This document shows positions 1 through 9,527 of a stretch of DNA of 64,000 nt, piece by piece. Under the pieces are notes generated by a model, which did not search any database, had not been told where the DNA came from, and was given only the letters and a program-made list of their open reading frames with translations. Source of the DNA: Opitutales bacterium (GTDB lineage: Bacteria > Verrucomicrobiota > Verrucomicrobiia > Opitutales > Seribacteraceae); the NCBI GenBank assembly GCA_028045305.1, contig JAOFTV010000003.1, positions 62,001-126,000 on the forward strand. The letters run 5' to 3'. The position numbers and the translations under genes were made by a program. How positions within the stretch are numbered: position 1 is the stretch's first letter; each line of letters starts with the position of its first letter.

Positions 1-886
1 TAGAAACACGTTCAACCAGGTCGGGTTTGGCGGAGTGATATGTAATGGACAGAATACTTTCATTAAAAAGTGTGATCTTTAAAAATTTGTCCTTTCCGTA
101 AAAGTCATTGTACCAGGGGGCTTGCAGGTGCTTGCTTCTCATGAAGTAAAAAGTGAAGAAAAAATCACTCGCTCTTACAGGTTTCCCATCGCTGTATCTG
201 GCGTCATTATCCAATTGAAAATAGACAGTGCGTCCATCTTCTCCCAAGGCCCAACGCTTTGCCAATCCCGGGTAATAACCATCAGAATTTGGATGTGTCA
301 TCACGAGACCAACCCCATTATAATCAAGTAAATATCGACGAAAGGCTCCGTTGGCGTCGGGTCCAATGGTTCGCAAGGTTCTCGGAAAGTCAGACATGAA
401 AGTTTTCCAGGTTCCACCCCTTATTGCATCTGGTGAAGAAAACTCCTCCTCTCGTGAACCGTTCTCCCATTGCAAGTTCTTGGGCAATTGATCGATGTTT
501 GAAATCACAAATGCATCTTTGTGCTGCAGATAAAATTCTAAAACCGCTTCAGTACAGTGGTCCAATAAGGGGTGAGCATTACCCAATTCATCCAGGAGAC
601 CGGAAGATTCTTCGGATAGAGAAATATCCAAGGATTGATTCTTGTGAATACTCGGAACCGAAGACCCGATCTCTTTTCTGAATTCATTAGCAAACTCGCG
701 AGCCAGTTCCCTAATGTAAGCACGGTCTGCTTTGTTTAAAGCTGGGCTTGTTTCGATGGGTCCGTCGCTTGAGTTAACTGGCTCTGGTCTTTTAAGAGTA
801 TTGTCTTCACACCCTCCAAGAAAAGAAAGGAGATATAATGCCGTGAAGATAAATGGTCGTGAATGTTTCTTTTTTGGAATGTTCAT
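1..886 (-). CDS. Extracellular solute-binding protein family 5 (peptide ABC transporter, YejA/OppA-like), lipoprotein, truncated by window edge
   Basis: Manual minus-strand translation from ATG at 886: MNIPKKKHSRPFIFTALYLLSFLGGC (lipobox), then GGTWKTFMSDFPRTLRTIGPDANG...YYPGLAKRWALGEDGRTVYFQLDNDARYSDGKPV, typical SBP_bac_5. Start overlaps the stop of the upstream permease (ATGA). Confidence 0.8.
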   Translation of the reverse strand, partial: MNIPKKKHSRPFIFTALYLLSFLGGCEDNTLKRPEPVNSSDGPIETSPALNKADRAYIRELAREFANEFRKEIGSSVPSIHKNQSLDISLSEESSGLLDELGNAHPLLDHCTEAVLEFYLQHKDAFVISNIDQLPKNLQWENGSREEEFSSPDAIRGGTWKTFMSDFPRTLRTIGPDANGAFRRYLLDYNGVGLVMTHPNSDGYYPGLAKRWALGEDGRTVYFQLDNDARYSDGKPVRASDFFFTFYFMRSKHLQAPWYNDFYGKDKFLKITLFNESILSITYHSAKPDLVERVS

Positions 887-1959
887 TGGTAGGTAGAAAA
901 TTTTTTGGGATCAAAAGCTTCGCGGACTGCTTCGCCAACAAAGGTGACCAAGGTAAGAGTAAGCACTAGTGCCCCAGCGGCAGAAGCTACGATCCAAGGG
1001 GCAACCCTCAGGTTGTTCACTCCCTGCTTGAGCAATTCTCCCCAACTCGGAGTAGGGGCTGGTAAACCATAGCCGAGAAAGTCCAGTGCAGTGATAGAAG
1101 ATATGGCGGCGGCTACAGTAAAGGGAGCAAAAGTAACCAAAGTGGAAATAACATTGGGCAGAAGATGCCGAAAAATAATCCTGCACGGACCCGCACCAAT
1201 TACCTCAGCCGATGCAATGTAGTCTTTGGCCTTTTCCTTGTAAACCGCAGAACGAACATAATAAGTCATTCCCGTCCAACTAAACAAAACCATGATCATA
1301 AGGAGAGCGGATATTTGCCATCCACTACCCCACCATCCGGGCATTACCGAAGCAAGAATTATAACCATGTAGAGAAAAGGAACATTTGACCAAATCTCAA
1401 CGAGTCGCAAACCAAACATATCTGCCTTACCCCCGAAGTAGCCAAGGATCGAACCAGCGGCAATAGCCAATAGATAGGTCAAGAAAAGGTAGCCAAGTGC
1501 AAAAGTAAAAGCGATTCTGAATCCGTAAACCAGGCGGGCAAGTACATCTCTTTCGGTTTTGTCTGTACCCAAGATGTGCCTCGTTTTCCAGTCAGGGGCA
1601 GAAAACCCAGTGGAATCGGTATCTCGATAGTCCATCTCATACGGATCATAGGGGATAGGTGGTAAAAGAACCCAGTTTCCCCCTGCCTGGTCGTGGAAAA
1701 TCTGTTTAAGTTCCCGATAATTTGTTTCATATCCGTAATTCAATCCGAATTGCTCACCCGGAATTTGAGCTCCATAAGAAGGGAAAAAATATTCGCCTTC
1801 ATAACATACGATCAAAGCCCGTTTATTTACCAGCAACTCAGCTCCCAAACTTAGTAAAAAAGCTAAAAATAAGAATAAGAAAGCCCAATATCCCCGACGC
1901 AACGATCGAAAACGGATGAGTTTTCGCTGGATCAAGGGGTTAAGCTGCATTTTGATCAT
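883..1959 (-). CDS. yejE: Oligopeptide ABC transporter permease, YejE/OppC-like
   Basis: BPD_transp_1 signature (SAEVIGAGPCRIIFRHLLPNVIS), N-terminal OppC_N-like region; start MIKMQLNPL overlaps the YejB stop (ATGA). The ORF track start at 2034 is probably too long. Confidence 0.85.
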   Translation of the reverse strand: MIKMQLNPLIQRKLIRFRSLRRGYWAFLFLFLAFLLSLGAELLVNKRALIVCYEGEYFFPSYGAQIPGEQFGLNYGYETNYRELKQIFHDQAGGNWVLLPPIPYDPYEMDYRDTDSTGFSAPDWKTRHILGTDKTERDVLARLVYGFRIAFTFALGYLFLTYLLAIAAGSILGYFGGKADMFGLRLVEIWSNVPFLYMVIILASVMPGWWGSGWQISALLMIMVLFSWTGMTYYVRSAVYKEKAKDYIASAEVIGAGPCRIIFRHLLPNVISTLVTFAPFTVAAAISSITALDFLGYGLPAPTPSWGELLKQGVNNLRVAPWIVASAAGALVLTLTLVTFVGEAVREAFDPKKFSTYQ

Positions 1960-3380
1960 CCCTCGAAACGTACTCTTGGGTCGGCCCAGGCAACGAGTGC
2001 ATCTGCTAGGACATTTCCTAGTAACATTAAACAAGCGGACAATCCGAGCACTCCCATGACCACCGGATAATCCCGGTCGATCACCGCGTTAAATCCTAAA
2101 AGACCAAACCCATCGATATCAAAAATCGTTTCAATTAGAAAGGAGCCGGTGACAAATAAGGTGACCTGATGCCCGACATTCGTGGCCAGAGGAACAAGCG
2201 AATTGCGAAGGGCATGTCGACGAACGGCCTGAGAAAAGGAAAGCCCCTTGGCCATTGCAGTCCGAACATAATCAGCTGCCAAGTGATCAAGCAGATGATT
2301 CTTCATCAACATAGTGACAAAAGCAAAGCCACCTATCAAATAACAAGCGAGCGGCTGAACCGTATGGGCAAACAAATCAAGAGTTTGATCCCAAAGGCTC
2401 ACTTCATTTACCCTATTTGAAGTCAATCCACTCATTGGTAACCAGTCCAGTTGAACGGAAAAGAAAAGCAACAAAAGAGACCCCAAGGCATATCCTGGAA
2501 TGGCATATCCCAAAAAAACCAAAACGGATGAAAAATCATCTGACCATGTCTTGTGCTTTAAGGCTTTAAAAACGCCCAAAGGAATGCAAACGATATAGGT
2601 CAATAAGAAGGTAAGGACTCCAAAATAAGTCGACACTGGTAGGCGTTCAGCGATAACAGATACAACTGGCTCTCCAAACCGAATAGATTTCCCCAGGTTT
2701 CCCTGAATTACACCGGCATACTTTTCCAGGTATAGTTCGGCGACAGGTACAGCAAACTTCCCACGCTCTGCATCACACATTCGAACCTGCCAATTTCCTA
2801 AGAGAGATGACCGGTTAACGATCTCTACGGTTCCGTTGTTTAATCTTCGCAAATTTACAAGTTCGCGGGCTCCTTCAATCCATCCCGTGTTTTCATCGAC
2901 CTCCCAGCCATCAATTCGCCCATCCCCATTCCCATCCAATTCTGTAAAAGGTATGGCTCGCTTAAGATGCTGGGGTACTTCTTCCCGGCTAATATAGCCA
3001 TCTCCGTCCCAGTCCAAACGTAAAATATTAAAATCAGGCAGACTAATCCGCTCGCTTGTCTCTATTTTATTATTCGAGAACTGAACCTCTCGGAATTCGA
3101 TTTCTCGAGGCTTTAATCCTAACCAAATTAAATAGGCTTCCCAGATCGGTTTATCAAATCCATACAGCCTTTTCATCTGCAATAACTGCTCGCCCGAGAG
3201 GGCCTGCTCAGTCCCTGGACTACGACCGCCACCGCCATCTTCACCCACTTGTTGCATCTGCATCATCGCTTGTTCGATCGGACCACCCGGAGCCATGCGG
3301 GTCAAAGCAAATACCATCAAGCTAATCCCCACCAAGACGGGAGGAATCAAAAGCAACCTACGAATGAAGTAATCGCGCAT
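1956..3380 (-). CDS. yejB: Oligopeptide ABC transporter permease, YejB/OppB-like, with inserted paired EF-hand
   Basis: MRDYFIRRLLLIPPVLVGISLMVFALTRMAPGGP N-terminus and EAA-like loop YVRTAMAKGLSFSQAVRRHALRNSLVP; periplasmic insert contains DWDGDGYISREE and DGNGDGRIDGWE. ORF track start is 3434; Met19 (3380) fits better. Confidence 0.88.
   Translation of the reverse strand: MRDYFIRRLLLIPPVLVGISLMVFALTRMAPGGPIEQAMMQMQQVGEDGGGGRSPGTEQALSGEQLLQMKRLYGFDKPIWEAYLIWLGLKPREIEFREVQFSNNKIETSERISLPDFNILRLDWDGDGYISREEVPQHLKRAIPFTELDGNGDGRIDGWEVDENTGWIEGARELVNLRRLNNGTVEIVNRSSLLGNWQVRMCDAERGKFAVPVAELYLEKYAGVIQGNLGKSIRFGEPVVSVIAERLPVSTYFGVLTFLLTYIVCIPLGVFKALKHKTWSDDFSSVLVFLGYAIPGYALGSLLLLFFSVQLDWLPMSGLTSNRVNEVSLWDQTLDLFAHTVQPLACYLIGGFAFVTMLMKNHLLDHLAADYVRTAMAKGLSFSQAVRRHALRNSLVPLATNVGHQVTLFVTGSFLIETIFDIDGFGLLGFNAVIDRDYPVVMGVLGLSACLMLLGNVLADALVAWADPRVRFEG
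2901..3014 (-). other. Paired canonical EF-hand calcium-binding loops inside the YejB-like permease
   Basis: Two 12-residue loops matching DxDxDGxIxxxE: DWDGDGYISREE (aa 141-152 of the ORF) and DGNGDGRIDGWE (aa 167-178). Confidence 0.85.
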
Positions 3381-3511
3381 GTGGTGAAAAGAAAATTCAT
3401 ACTTCGAATCTCTGATCGGAGTAAAGACAAACACCCAAAACCTGATAATTTATCCATCCTTTTGCTTGCCAACTCCGAATACCTGTCGCGTACTTTGTCG
3501 GAAACAACTTT

Positions 3512-5167
3512 ATGCACTCAAATTCTTCATCCAATAAACAAACCCACTTGGTCGGGCTAATCGGTTTATTGTGCTTGGCTTGGTTGCTGCAGGGATGTTC
3601 TCAACCTTCCAATGTAGAGACTGCACTGGATAAAGGCATCCTCCACTTTGGCTTGGGAGCAGAACCCCAGCACCTCGACCCACATCTCGCCACCAGTGTG
3701 GCCGCCCACAATATTTTGTCTGCATTGCTCGAGGGCTTGGTTAGCGAACACCCCAAAACACTCAAACCCGTTCCTGGAGTCGCCCATCGATGGGAACAAT
3801 CAAAGGACGGAAAGACCTACATTTTTTATCTTCGGAAGGATGCCCATTGGAGCAACGGTGATCCCCTAACTGCCCATGATTTTGTCTACTCTTTTCGCCG
3901 CATCCTTAATCCAAACCTGGGTGCTCAATATGCTTCCATGCTTCATCCTTTAAAAAATGCCAGGCTCTATCATGAGGGAAAAAAGACCTGGGAAGAGGCA
4001 AAGGTTGGAGCAGTAGCGACAGATGATTATATTCTAGAAATTACTTTGGAACACTCCATTCCCTACTTCTTGGAATTACTCAACCATTATTCCTGGTTTC
4101 CCGTACACCGCCCCACCCTGGAAAAATTTGAAGCCTTTGAAAAAATGGGCACTCCATGGACTAAGCCAGGCAACTTTGTGGGCAATGGGCCTTTTCGGTT
4201 GATTAACCATCAAATTAACTCGGTCATCTCGGTGGGGAAAAACGAACATTATTGGGATGCTTCATCCGTTCAACTAAAGGGCATACGCTTCTATCCGATT
4301 GAGGCCGTGGATACAGAAGAACGGGCTTATCGTGCGGGCTTTCTGCACTTAACCCAGAGCGTATCCGCCGACCGCATTGATTTTCTAAAAGAAAAGTATC
4401 CCAAAGAACTGCACTTCGAGCCCTATCTCGGCACTTATTTTTATCGTTTCAACTTGAAGTCTCCACCTTTTGACGATCTGCGGGTCCGCCAAGCCTTTAG
4501 CTTGGCAATCAATCGTCAACGCCTAGTCGACAAGGTACTAAAGGGGGGACAGTCGCCCGCGAATACCTTTACACCTCCAGGCACAGGAGGATTTTATCCC
4601 AAGCCCCAATTTCTTTATGACCCACAAAAGGCCAAGCAGTTGCTGGATTCATATTTATCTGAAAAAGGATTGGAAAGGTTGCCCCCAGTCGAATTAACCT
4701 ACAACACTTCAGAAGGACACAAGAAAGTGGCCGAAGCTCTACACGGTATGTGGAAAGAAGCTCTTGGAGTGGAAATTCGGCTACTCAATATGGAGTGGAA
4801 AGTCTTTCTCTCTACCGTTTCCAAAGGTGAATTTTCATTGGCTCGGGCAGGATGGATTGGAGATTATGTCGATCCACATACTTTTCTCCATATGTGGCGG
4901 TCGGGTGAAGGGCTCAATATGACTGGCTGGGCAAATGCACCCTACGACCAAGCCTTGAAACTTGGAGAAACCTCAAATTCCGAGAAGGAGCGCTGGGAAA
5001 ACTTTCAAAAATGCGAGGATTTATTGGCTATGGAATTCCCCGTCCTCCCCCTCTATTTTTATGTACACCTAACTTTGCGTCACCCCACTGTTCGGGGTTG
5101 GCACCCAACCCTTCTCGATCACCATCCCTATAAACACGTTTACTTAAGTAAGGAGGAATCCCCTTGA
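3512..5167 (+). CDS. oppA: Peptide ABC transporter substrate-binding protein (OppA-like), lipoprotein
   Basis: Lipobox LLQGCSQ; SBP_bac_5 motifs (LATSVAAHNILSALLEGLV, RKDAHWSNGDPLTAHDFVYSFRRILNP, FDDLRVRQAFSLAINRQRLVDKVLKGG). Confidence 0.9.
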   Translation: MHSNSSSNKQTHLVGLIGLLCLAWLLQGCSQPSNVETALDKGILHFGLGAEPQHLDPHLATSVAAHNILSALLEGLVSEHPKTLKPVPGVAHRWEQSKDGKTYIFYLRKDAHWSNGDPLTAHDFVYSFRRILNPNLGAQYASMLHPLKNARLYHEGKKTWEEAKVGAVATDDYILEITLEHSIPYFLELLNHYSWFPVHRPTLEKFEAFEKMGTPWTKPGNFVGNGPFRLINHQINSVISVGKNEHYWDASSVQLKGIRFYPIEAVDTEERAYRAGFLHLTQSVSADRIDFLKEKYPKELHFEPYLGTYFYRFNLKSPPFDDLRVRQAFSLAINRQRLVDKVLKGGQSPANTFTPPGTGGFYPKPQFLYDPQKAKQLLDSYLSEKGLERLPPVELTYNTSEGHKKVAEALHGMWKEALGVEIRLLNMEWKVFLSTVSKGEFSLARAGWIGDYVDPHTFLHMWRSGEGLNMTGWANAPYDQALKLGETSNSEKERWENFQKCEDLLAMEFPVLPLYFYVHLTLRHPTVRGWHPTLLDHHPYKHVYLSKEESP

Positions 5168-6084
5168 AGAAATTTGTTCTCTCCCGGGTTTTACAAGCTA
5201 TTCCGACCTTATGGGTTATTGCCACGCTTACCTTCTTTATGACCCGATATGCTCCGGGTGGTCCCTTTGATGCAGAAAAGGCAATTCCTCAGGAGATTAA
5301 AGTTAAGCTGGAAAGTCATTTTGGGCTCGATCGTCCATTGTTTGATCAGTACCTGCTCTATTTAAAAAATCTCTTGCGTGGCGACCTTGGTCCATCATTT
5401 AAATATTCGGGTTGGGAAGTCTCGGAATTAATCGCTACCGCCTTTCCGGTTTCCTTGACTTTGGGAGTTTTATCGTTGGGGATCGCCCTGTTTATCGGCA
5501 TACCCGCAGGGATCATGGCCGCTCTGCGAAAAAACACTTGGTTGGATTACCTGCCTATGAGTCTGTCCATGGCTGGAATTTGCTTACCCACCTTTGTCCT
5601 TGGTCCATTGCTCATTTACATTTTCTCCACCCAGTTGGGCCTCTTTCCCCCACTTGGATGGTACGGTCCGTCGGACTGGTTCCTTCCCTCTTTCACACTT
5701 GGGTTGTTTTATGCCGCCTATGTTGCCCGCCTGACCCGGGCTGGAATGCTTGAAACATTGCAGCAAGATTATGTGCGCACCGCCCGTGCCAAAGGGGCCA
5801 CTCCTTGGCGTGTTGTAACCCGACATGCCTTGCGTGGAGGACTCCTCCCGGTCGTCACATACTTAGGGCCCGCGTTTGCTGGTCTGGTCAGTGGATCTTT
5901 TGTCATTGAAAGTATATTTTTCATACCTGGACTGGGAAAATTCTTTGTTACTGCAGCCTTCAACCGTGATTACACCATGGTTCTGGGAACTGTGCTTTTT
6001 TATGCCAGCTTGATTATTTTGCTCAACTTACTGGTCGACTTACTTCAGGCATGGATTGACCCCAAAGCCCGACAAACTAGATGA
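5164..6084 (+). CDS. oppB: Oligopeptide ABC transporter permease OppB-like
   Basis: MKKFVLSRVLQAIPTLWVIATLTFFMTRYAPGGPF; EAA loop YVRTARAKGATPWRVVTRHALRGGLLPV; TTG start preceded by ggagg. Confidence 0.92.
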   Translation: MKKFVLSRVLQAIPTLWVIATLTFFMTRYAPGGPFDAEKAIPQEIKVKLESHFGLDRPLFDQYLLYLKNLLRGDLGPSFKYSGWEVSELIATAFPVSLTLGVLSLGIALFIGIPAGIMAALRKNTWLDYLPMSLSMAGICLPTFVLGPLLIYIFSTQLGLFPPLGWYGPSDWFLPSFTLGLFYAAYVARLTRAGMLETLQQDYVRTARAKGATPWRVVTRHALRGGLLPVVTYLGPAFAGLVSGSFVIESIFFIPGLGKFFVTAAFNRDYTMVLGTVLFYASLIILLNLLVDLLQAWIDPKARQTR

Positions 6085-6941
6085 GTTTAGAAACATCATC
6101 CTCCTTGGGTCGAGATGCTTGGTTGCGCTTACGGGCAAACCGAATGTCCATGATTAGCTTGTTTATTTTGATTGGCATTGCCTTCGTCTCCATCTTTGGT
6201 CCTGCCTTATCTTCATACGATTACGATCAGCAAAACTTGGATCGTGTATTTGAAAGCCCCGGAAAAGACCATATTTTTGGTACCGACAACCTTGGGCGTG
6301 ACCTTTTTGCCCGAACCACTTATGGAGGGAGAATATCTTTGGCTGTTGGATTGCTCGCTACCGTGGTATCTTTGGTAATTGGGGTGAGTTATGGGATGTT
6401 TTCTGGCTACATAGGGGGCCGCATCGATACATGGATGATGCGAGCTGTGGATGTTCTTTATGCCCTACCTTTCACCATTTTTGTGATCTTATTGATGGTT
6501 TTATTTGGAAGAAACTTCCTCTTGCTTTTCATCGCGATTGGAGCCGTGGAATGGTTGACAATGGCTCGCATCACCCGGGCACAGACCATGAATTTGAAAA
6601 AATCTGAATTTATCGAAGCAGCCCGGGCCTTAGGCTATTCGCATGGTCGCATTCTATTCCGACACCTTCTTCCAAATTTGATCGGTCCAATTATAGTTTA
6701 TGCGACCCTGACTGTTCCCGCAGTTATGCTATTAGAAGCCGTACTCAGTTTTCTCGGACTTGGTATACAGGCGCCGATGAGCTCATGGGGCAGCCTAATC
6801 AAGGAAGGGGCAGAGAAAATGGATGCCGCTCCCTGGCTTCTCTTGTTTCCGGGAATCTTTTTCTGCCTTTCTTTATTTGCACTTAATTTTTTAGGAGATG
6901 GTCTTCGAGATGCCCTCGATCCAAAATCGTCCAAGGACTAA
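6081..6941 (+). CDS. oppC: Oligopeptide ABC transporter permease OppC-like
   Basis: GTDNLGRDLFARTTYGGRISLAVG and AARALGYSHGRILFRHLLPNLIGPIIVYATLTV; 4-nt overlap with oppB. Confidence 0.92.
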   Translation: MSLETSSSLGRDAWLRLRANRMSMISLFILIGIAFVSIFGPALSSYDYDQQNLDRVFESPGKDHIFGTDNLGRDLFARTTYGGRISLAVGLLATVVSLVIGVSYGMFSGYIGGRIDTWMMRAVDVLYALPFTIFVILLMVLFGRNFLLLFIAIGAVEWLTMARITRAQTMNLKKSEFIEAARALGYSHGRILFRHLLPNLIGPIIVYATLTVPAVMLLEAVLSFLGLGIQAPMSSWGSLIKEGAEKMDAAPWLLLFPGIFFCLSLFALNFLGDGLRDALDPKSSKD

Positions 6942-6945
6942 AATC

Positions 6946-8643
6946 ATGGGAAATTTGGATATACAAAACTTAAAAGTATCCTTTCACACCCGCGAAGGAA
7001 TTATCCATGCTGTCGATGGTGTTGATCTTTCAATCAAGCCAGGAGAGATTGTTGGCTTGGTCGGGGAGTCAGGTTCGGGCAAGTCCGTAACCTGCAATTC
7101 CGTGCTCAAACTTCTTCCTGTCCCTCCTGCTCGGATTGAGAAAGGGCAAATTGAGTGGTCAGGAAAAGACCTTATCGATCATGACGAACAAAATATGCAG
7201 GCAATCCGAGGCAAAGAAATCTCCATGATCTTTCAAGATCCTATGAGTTGCTTGAACCCTTACCTCTCGGTGCTTGAGCAGGTTGCTGAACCCCTAGTAA
7301 TTCATGGAATGGCCAGCCTTGAGGATGCTAGAAAACAGGCCAGTGAAATGCTTGTCAACGTGGGCGTGCAAAGAGTTGTGGATCATCCCCATGCCTATCC
7401 GCATGAATTTTCTGGAGGGATGCGCCAACGGGCGATGATTGCCATGGCCTTGGTAACAAAACCCTCACTCTTACTTGCGGACGAACCCACTACCGCCTTG
7501 GATGTAACCGTCCAAGCTAAGGTGTTAAGTATCCTTAAAACATTGTGTACCGACTTAGGCGTAAGCGTTCTTTTTGTTAGTCATGACCTCGGACTGGTCG
7601 CCGAACTGGCCGACCGCGTGGTAGTGATGTATCGAGGAAAAGTAGTCGAGCAAAACCATACAGGTTCAATTTTCTCAAACCCTCAACACCCCTATGTGAA
7701 AGCCTTGATCGCTTGTCGACCGACATTGGAAAGTAACCCTGTCCGATTGCCTACGGTGGATGATTTCATGAACCCAAAAACGGGGAAAGAAGAGGCCCTT
7801 GAGAAACTGGTAGCCCCATCCCTAAATTTAGATTCCCAAGAAACTCTGCTTCAAGTCGAGAATCTAGTGGTTGAATTTCCAACCGAAGATGGTCCTGTTC
7901 GGGCAGTTGATGGAGCAAGCCTCATGATTCGTAAAGGATCGACTCATGGTTTGGTCGGAGAGTCAGGATCGGGGAAAACGACTTTAGGCAGGTCCATTCT
8001 CCACTTGGCTCAATTGATGTCGGGAAGCATTCTTTATCAGGGAAAACCTATCAATCTGGATCACCCTGATGATCGAAGTAAATTCCGCAAATCTATGCAG
8101 ATTATTTTTCAGGATCCTTACGCCTCCCTAAATCCCCGCCTTACCATTGAGCAAACCCTGCTCGAACCCATGAAGGTTCATGGTATTGGGAGTTCTCGTA
8201 AGGAGCGCATCGAGCGCGTGATTAACCTATTGGAGGAAGTTGGGTTGGGAGAGGAATATCTCCACCGCTATCCTCATGAGTTCTCCGGAGGGCAGAGACA
8301 AAGAATTTGCGTCGCACGGGCATTAACCACCGAGCCGGAGTTTATTGTTTGTGACGAATGCGTGAGTGCTATGGATGTGTCTGTACAAGCCCAGGTGCTC
8401 AACTTACTACGATCTCTTCAAGCCTCTCGCAACCTGACCTACCTTTTTATTTCTCACGATTTGGGCGTGGTCAAATTTATGTCCGATGAAATTTCCGTTA
8501 TGCAAAACGGAAAAATTGTTGAGAACGGATTAGCAGATGATCTTTATCGCAGCCCAAAATCAGATTATACTCGAAAGCTTCTCAACTCCATTCCCTTAGC
8601 TAATCGATCTGCAAATTTCCAAATTAATCGTCCGTCGGTTTAA
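6946..8643 (+). CDS. Fused dipeptide/oligopeptide ABC ATPase (OppD-OppF type, two ABC domains)
   Basis: Two Walker A motifs (GESGSGKS, GESGSGKT), two signatures (SGGMRQR, SGGQRQR); start MGNLDIQNLKVSF in frame within ORF 6898..8643. Confidence 0.92.
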   Translation: MGNLDIQNLKVSFHTREGIIHAVDGVDLSIKPGEIVGLVGESGSGKSVTCNSVLKLLPVPPARIEKGQIEWSGKDLIDHDEQNMQAIRGKEISMIFQDPMSCLNPYLSVLEQVAEPLVIHGMASLEDARKQASEMLVNVGVQRVVDHPHAYPHEFSGGMRQRAMIAMALVTKPSLLLADEPTTALDVTVQAKVLSILKTLCTDLGVSVLFVSHDLGLVAELADRVVVMYRGKVVEQNHTGSIFSNPQHPYVKALIACRPTLESNPVRLPTVDDFMNPKTGKEEALEKLVAPSLNLDSQETLLQVENLVVEFPTEDGPVRAVDGASLMIRKGSTHGLVGESGSGKTTLGRSILHLAQLMSGSILYQGKPINLDHPDDRSKFRKSMQIIFQDPYASLNPRLTIEQTLLEPMKVHGIGSSRKERIERVINLLEEVGLGEEYLHRYPHEFSGGQRQRICVARALTTEPEFIVCDECVSAMDVSVQAQVLNLLRSLQASRNLTYLFISHDLGVVKFMSDEISVMQNGKIVENGLADDLYRSPKSDYTRKLLNSIPLANRSANFQINRPSV

Positions 8644-9478
8644 CCCGGACCACTACTTCAAATTCACTGGGCTGAGGCCCGAAATAAGAACCGGTAACTG
8701 GAGCCACATCACGATAGTCTCTACCCGTTCCTAAAATCACATAAGTATCGTCGACCACCCGGTTGTTGGTTGGGTCCAACCCAAACCACCCATGTCCATC
8801 AACCATCACCTCCAGCCAGGCATGAGAAGCTTCAGATCCGCGCATCTGACGATCCCTCGTTGAATCAAAAAAATAGCCACTTACATAGCGCGCTGGGATA
8901 CCGAGGCAGCGGCACAAAGCAAGTGCAGCGTGAACAAAGTCCTGGCAAACTCCACGGCGGATTTTGAGTACTTCATTAGCATGTGTCTCCACTGTTGTCG
9001 TGCTTTTACAATATTCAAAGTTTTGATAAATAAAACACATCACTTGAAAAGCGGTTTGAAAAACGTCCGTTGAATTTGCCCGAATATCAACCGCTGTCCG
9101 CCAGACCTCCGGGTTAATCTCAACGAAGGTAGAACTCTGCAGATAATCGCGGTATTCTGGAACTCCTCCCATTTTAGATAAAGTGGACATGTTTACGCCG
9201 TATGGAAAATGATCAAAATTCACCCGAGAATTTGTTTCAACTACCGAGCGTACCTCGATGGCCAATTTTTGATGTTCTTCTGCCAATTCGAAATAATGTA
9301 CTATGTTCCCATTTAAATCCAAATAGCTTTTCGGACGACAGATTGGTAAAATCGAGATGGTGGAGGAGACACACTTTTGCCAGTCGTTACTCAACGGGTG
9401 CAACCTTAACTCGTTATAGCTTTGCGTGACCGGACTTGGATACCGGTAACTCGTCCGATGGAAAATGTACAACCGCAT
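8624..9478 (-). CDS. Transglutaminase-like protease family protein with bacterial transglutaminase N-terminal domain
   Basis: RRGVCQDFVHAALALCRCLGIPARYVSGYFF (Cys), ASHAWLEV (His), GLDPTNN (Asp); N-term MRLYIFHRTSYRYPSPVTQSYNELRLHP. Confidence 0.9.
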   Translation of the reverse strand: MRLYIFHRTSYRYPSPVTQSYNELRLHPLSNDWQKCVSSTISILPICRPKSYLDLNGNIVHYFELAEEHQKLAIEVRSVVETNSRVNFDHFPYGVNMSTLSKMGGVPEYRDYLQSSTFVEINPEVWRTAVDIRANSTDVFQTAFQVMCFIYQNFEYCKSTTTVETHANEVLKIRRGVCQDFVHAALALCRCLGIPARYVSGYFFDSTRDRQMRGSEASHAWLEVMVDGHGWFGLDPTNNRVVDDTYVILGTGRDYRDVAPVTGSYFGPQPSEFEVVVRVKPTDD

Positions 9479-9527
9479 GGCTGGCGACAGGTCTTCTAGG
9501 TAACGACAGTTTCAACCCTATTGGGAA

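Noticed and set aside
8624-8643. 20-nt convergent overlap of OppDF and transglutaminase genes (similarly 34367-34389)
   Set aside because: Short convergent 3' overlaps are common in compact genomes.
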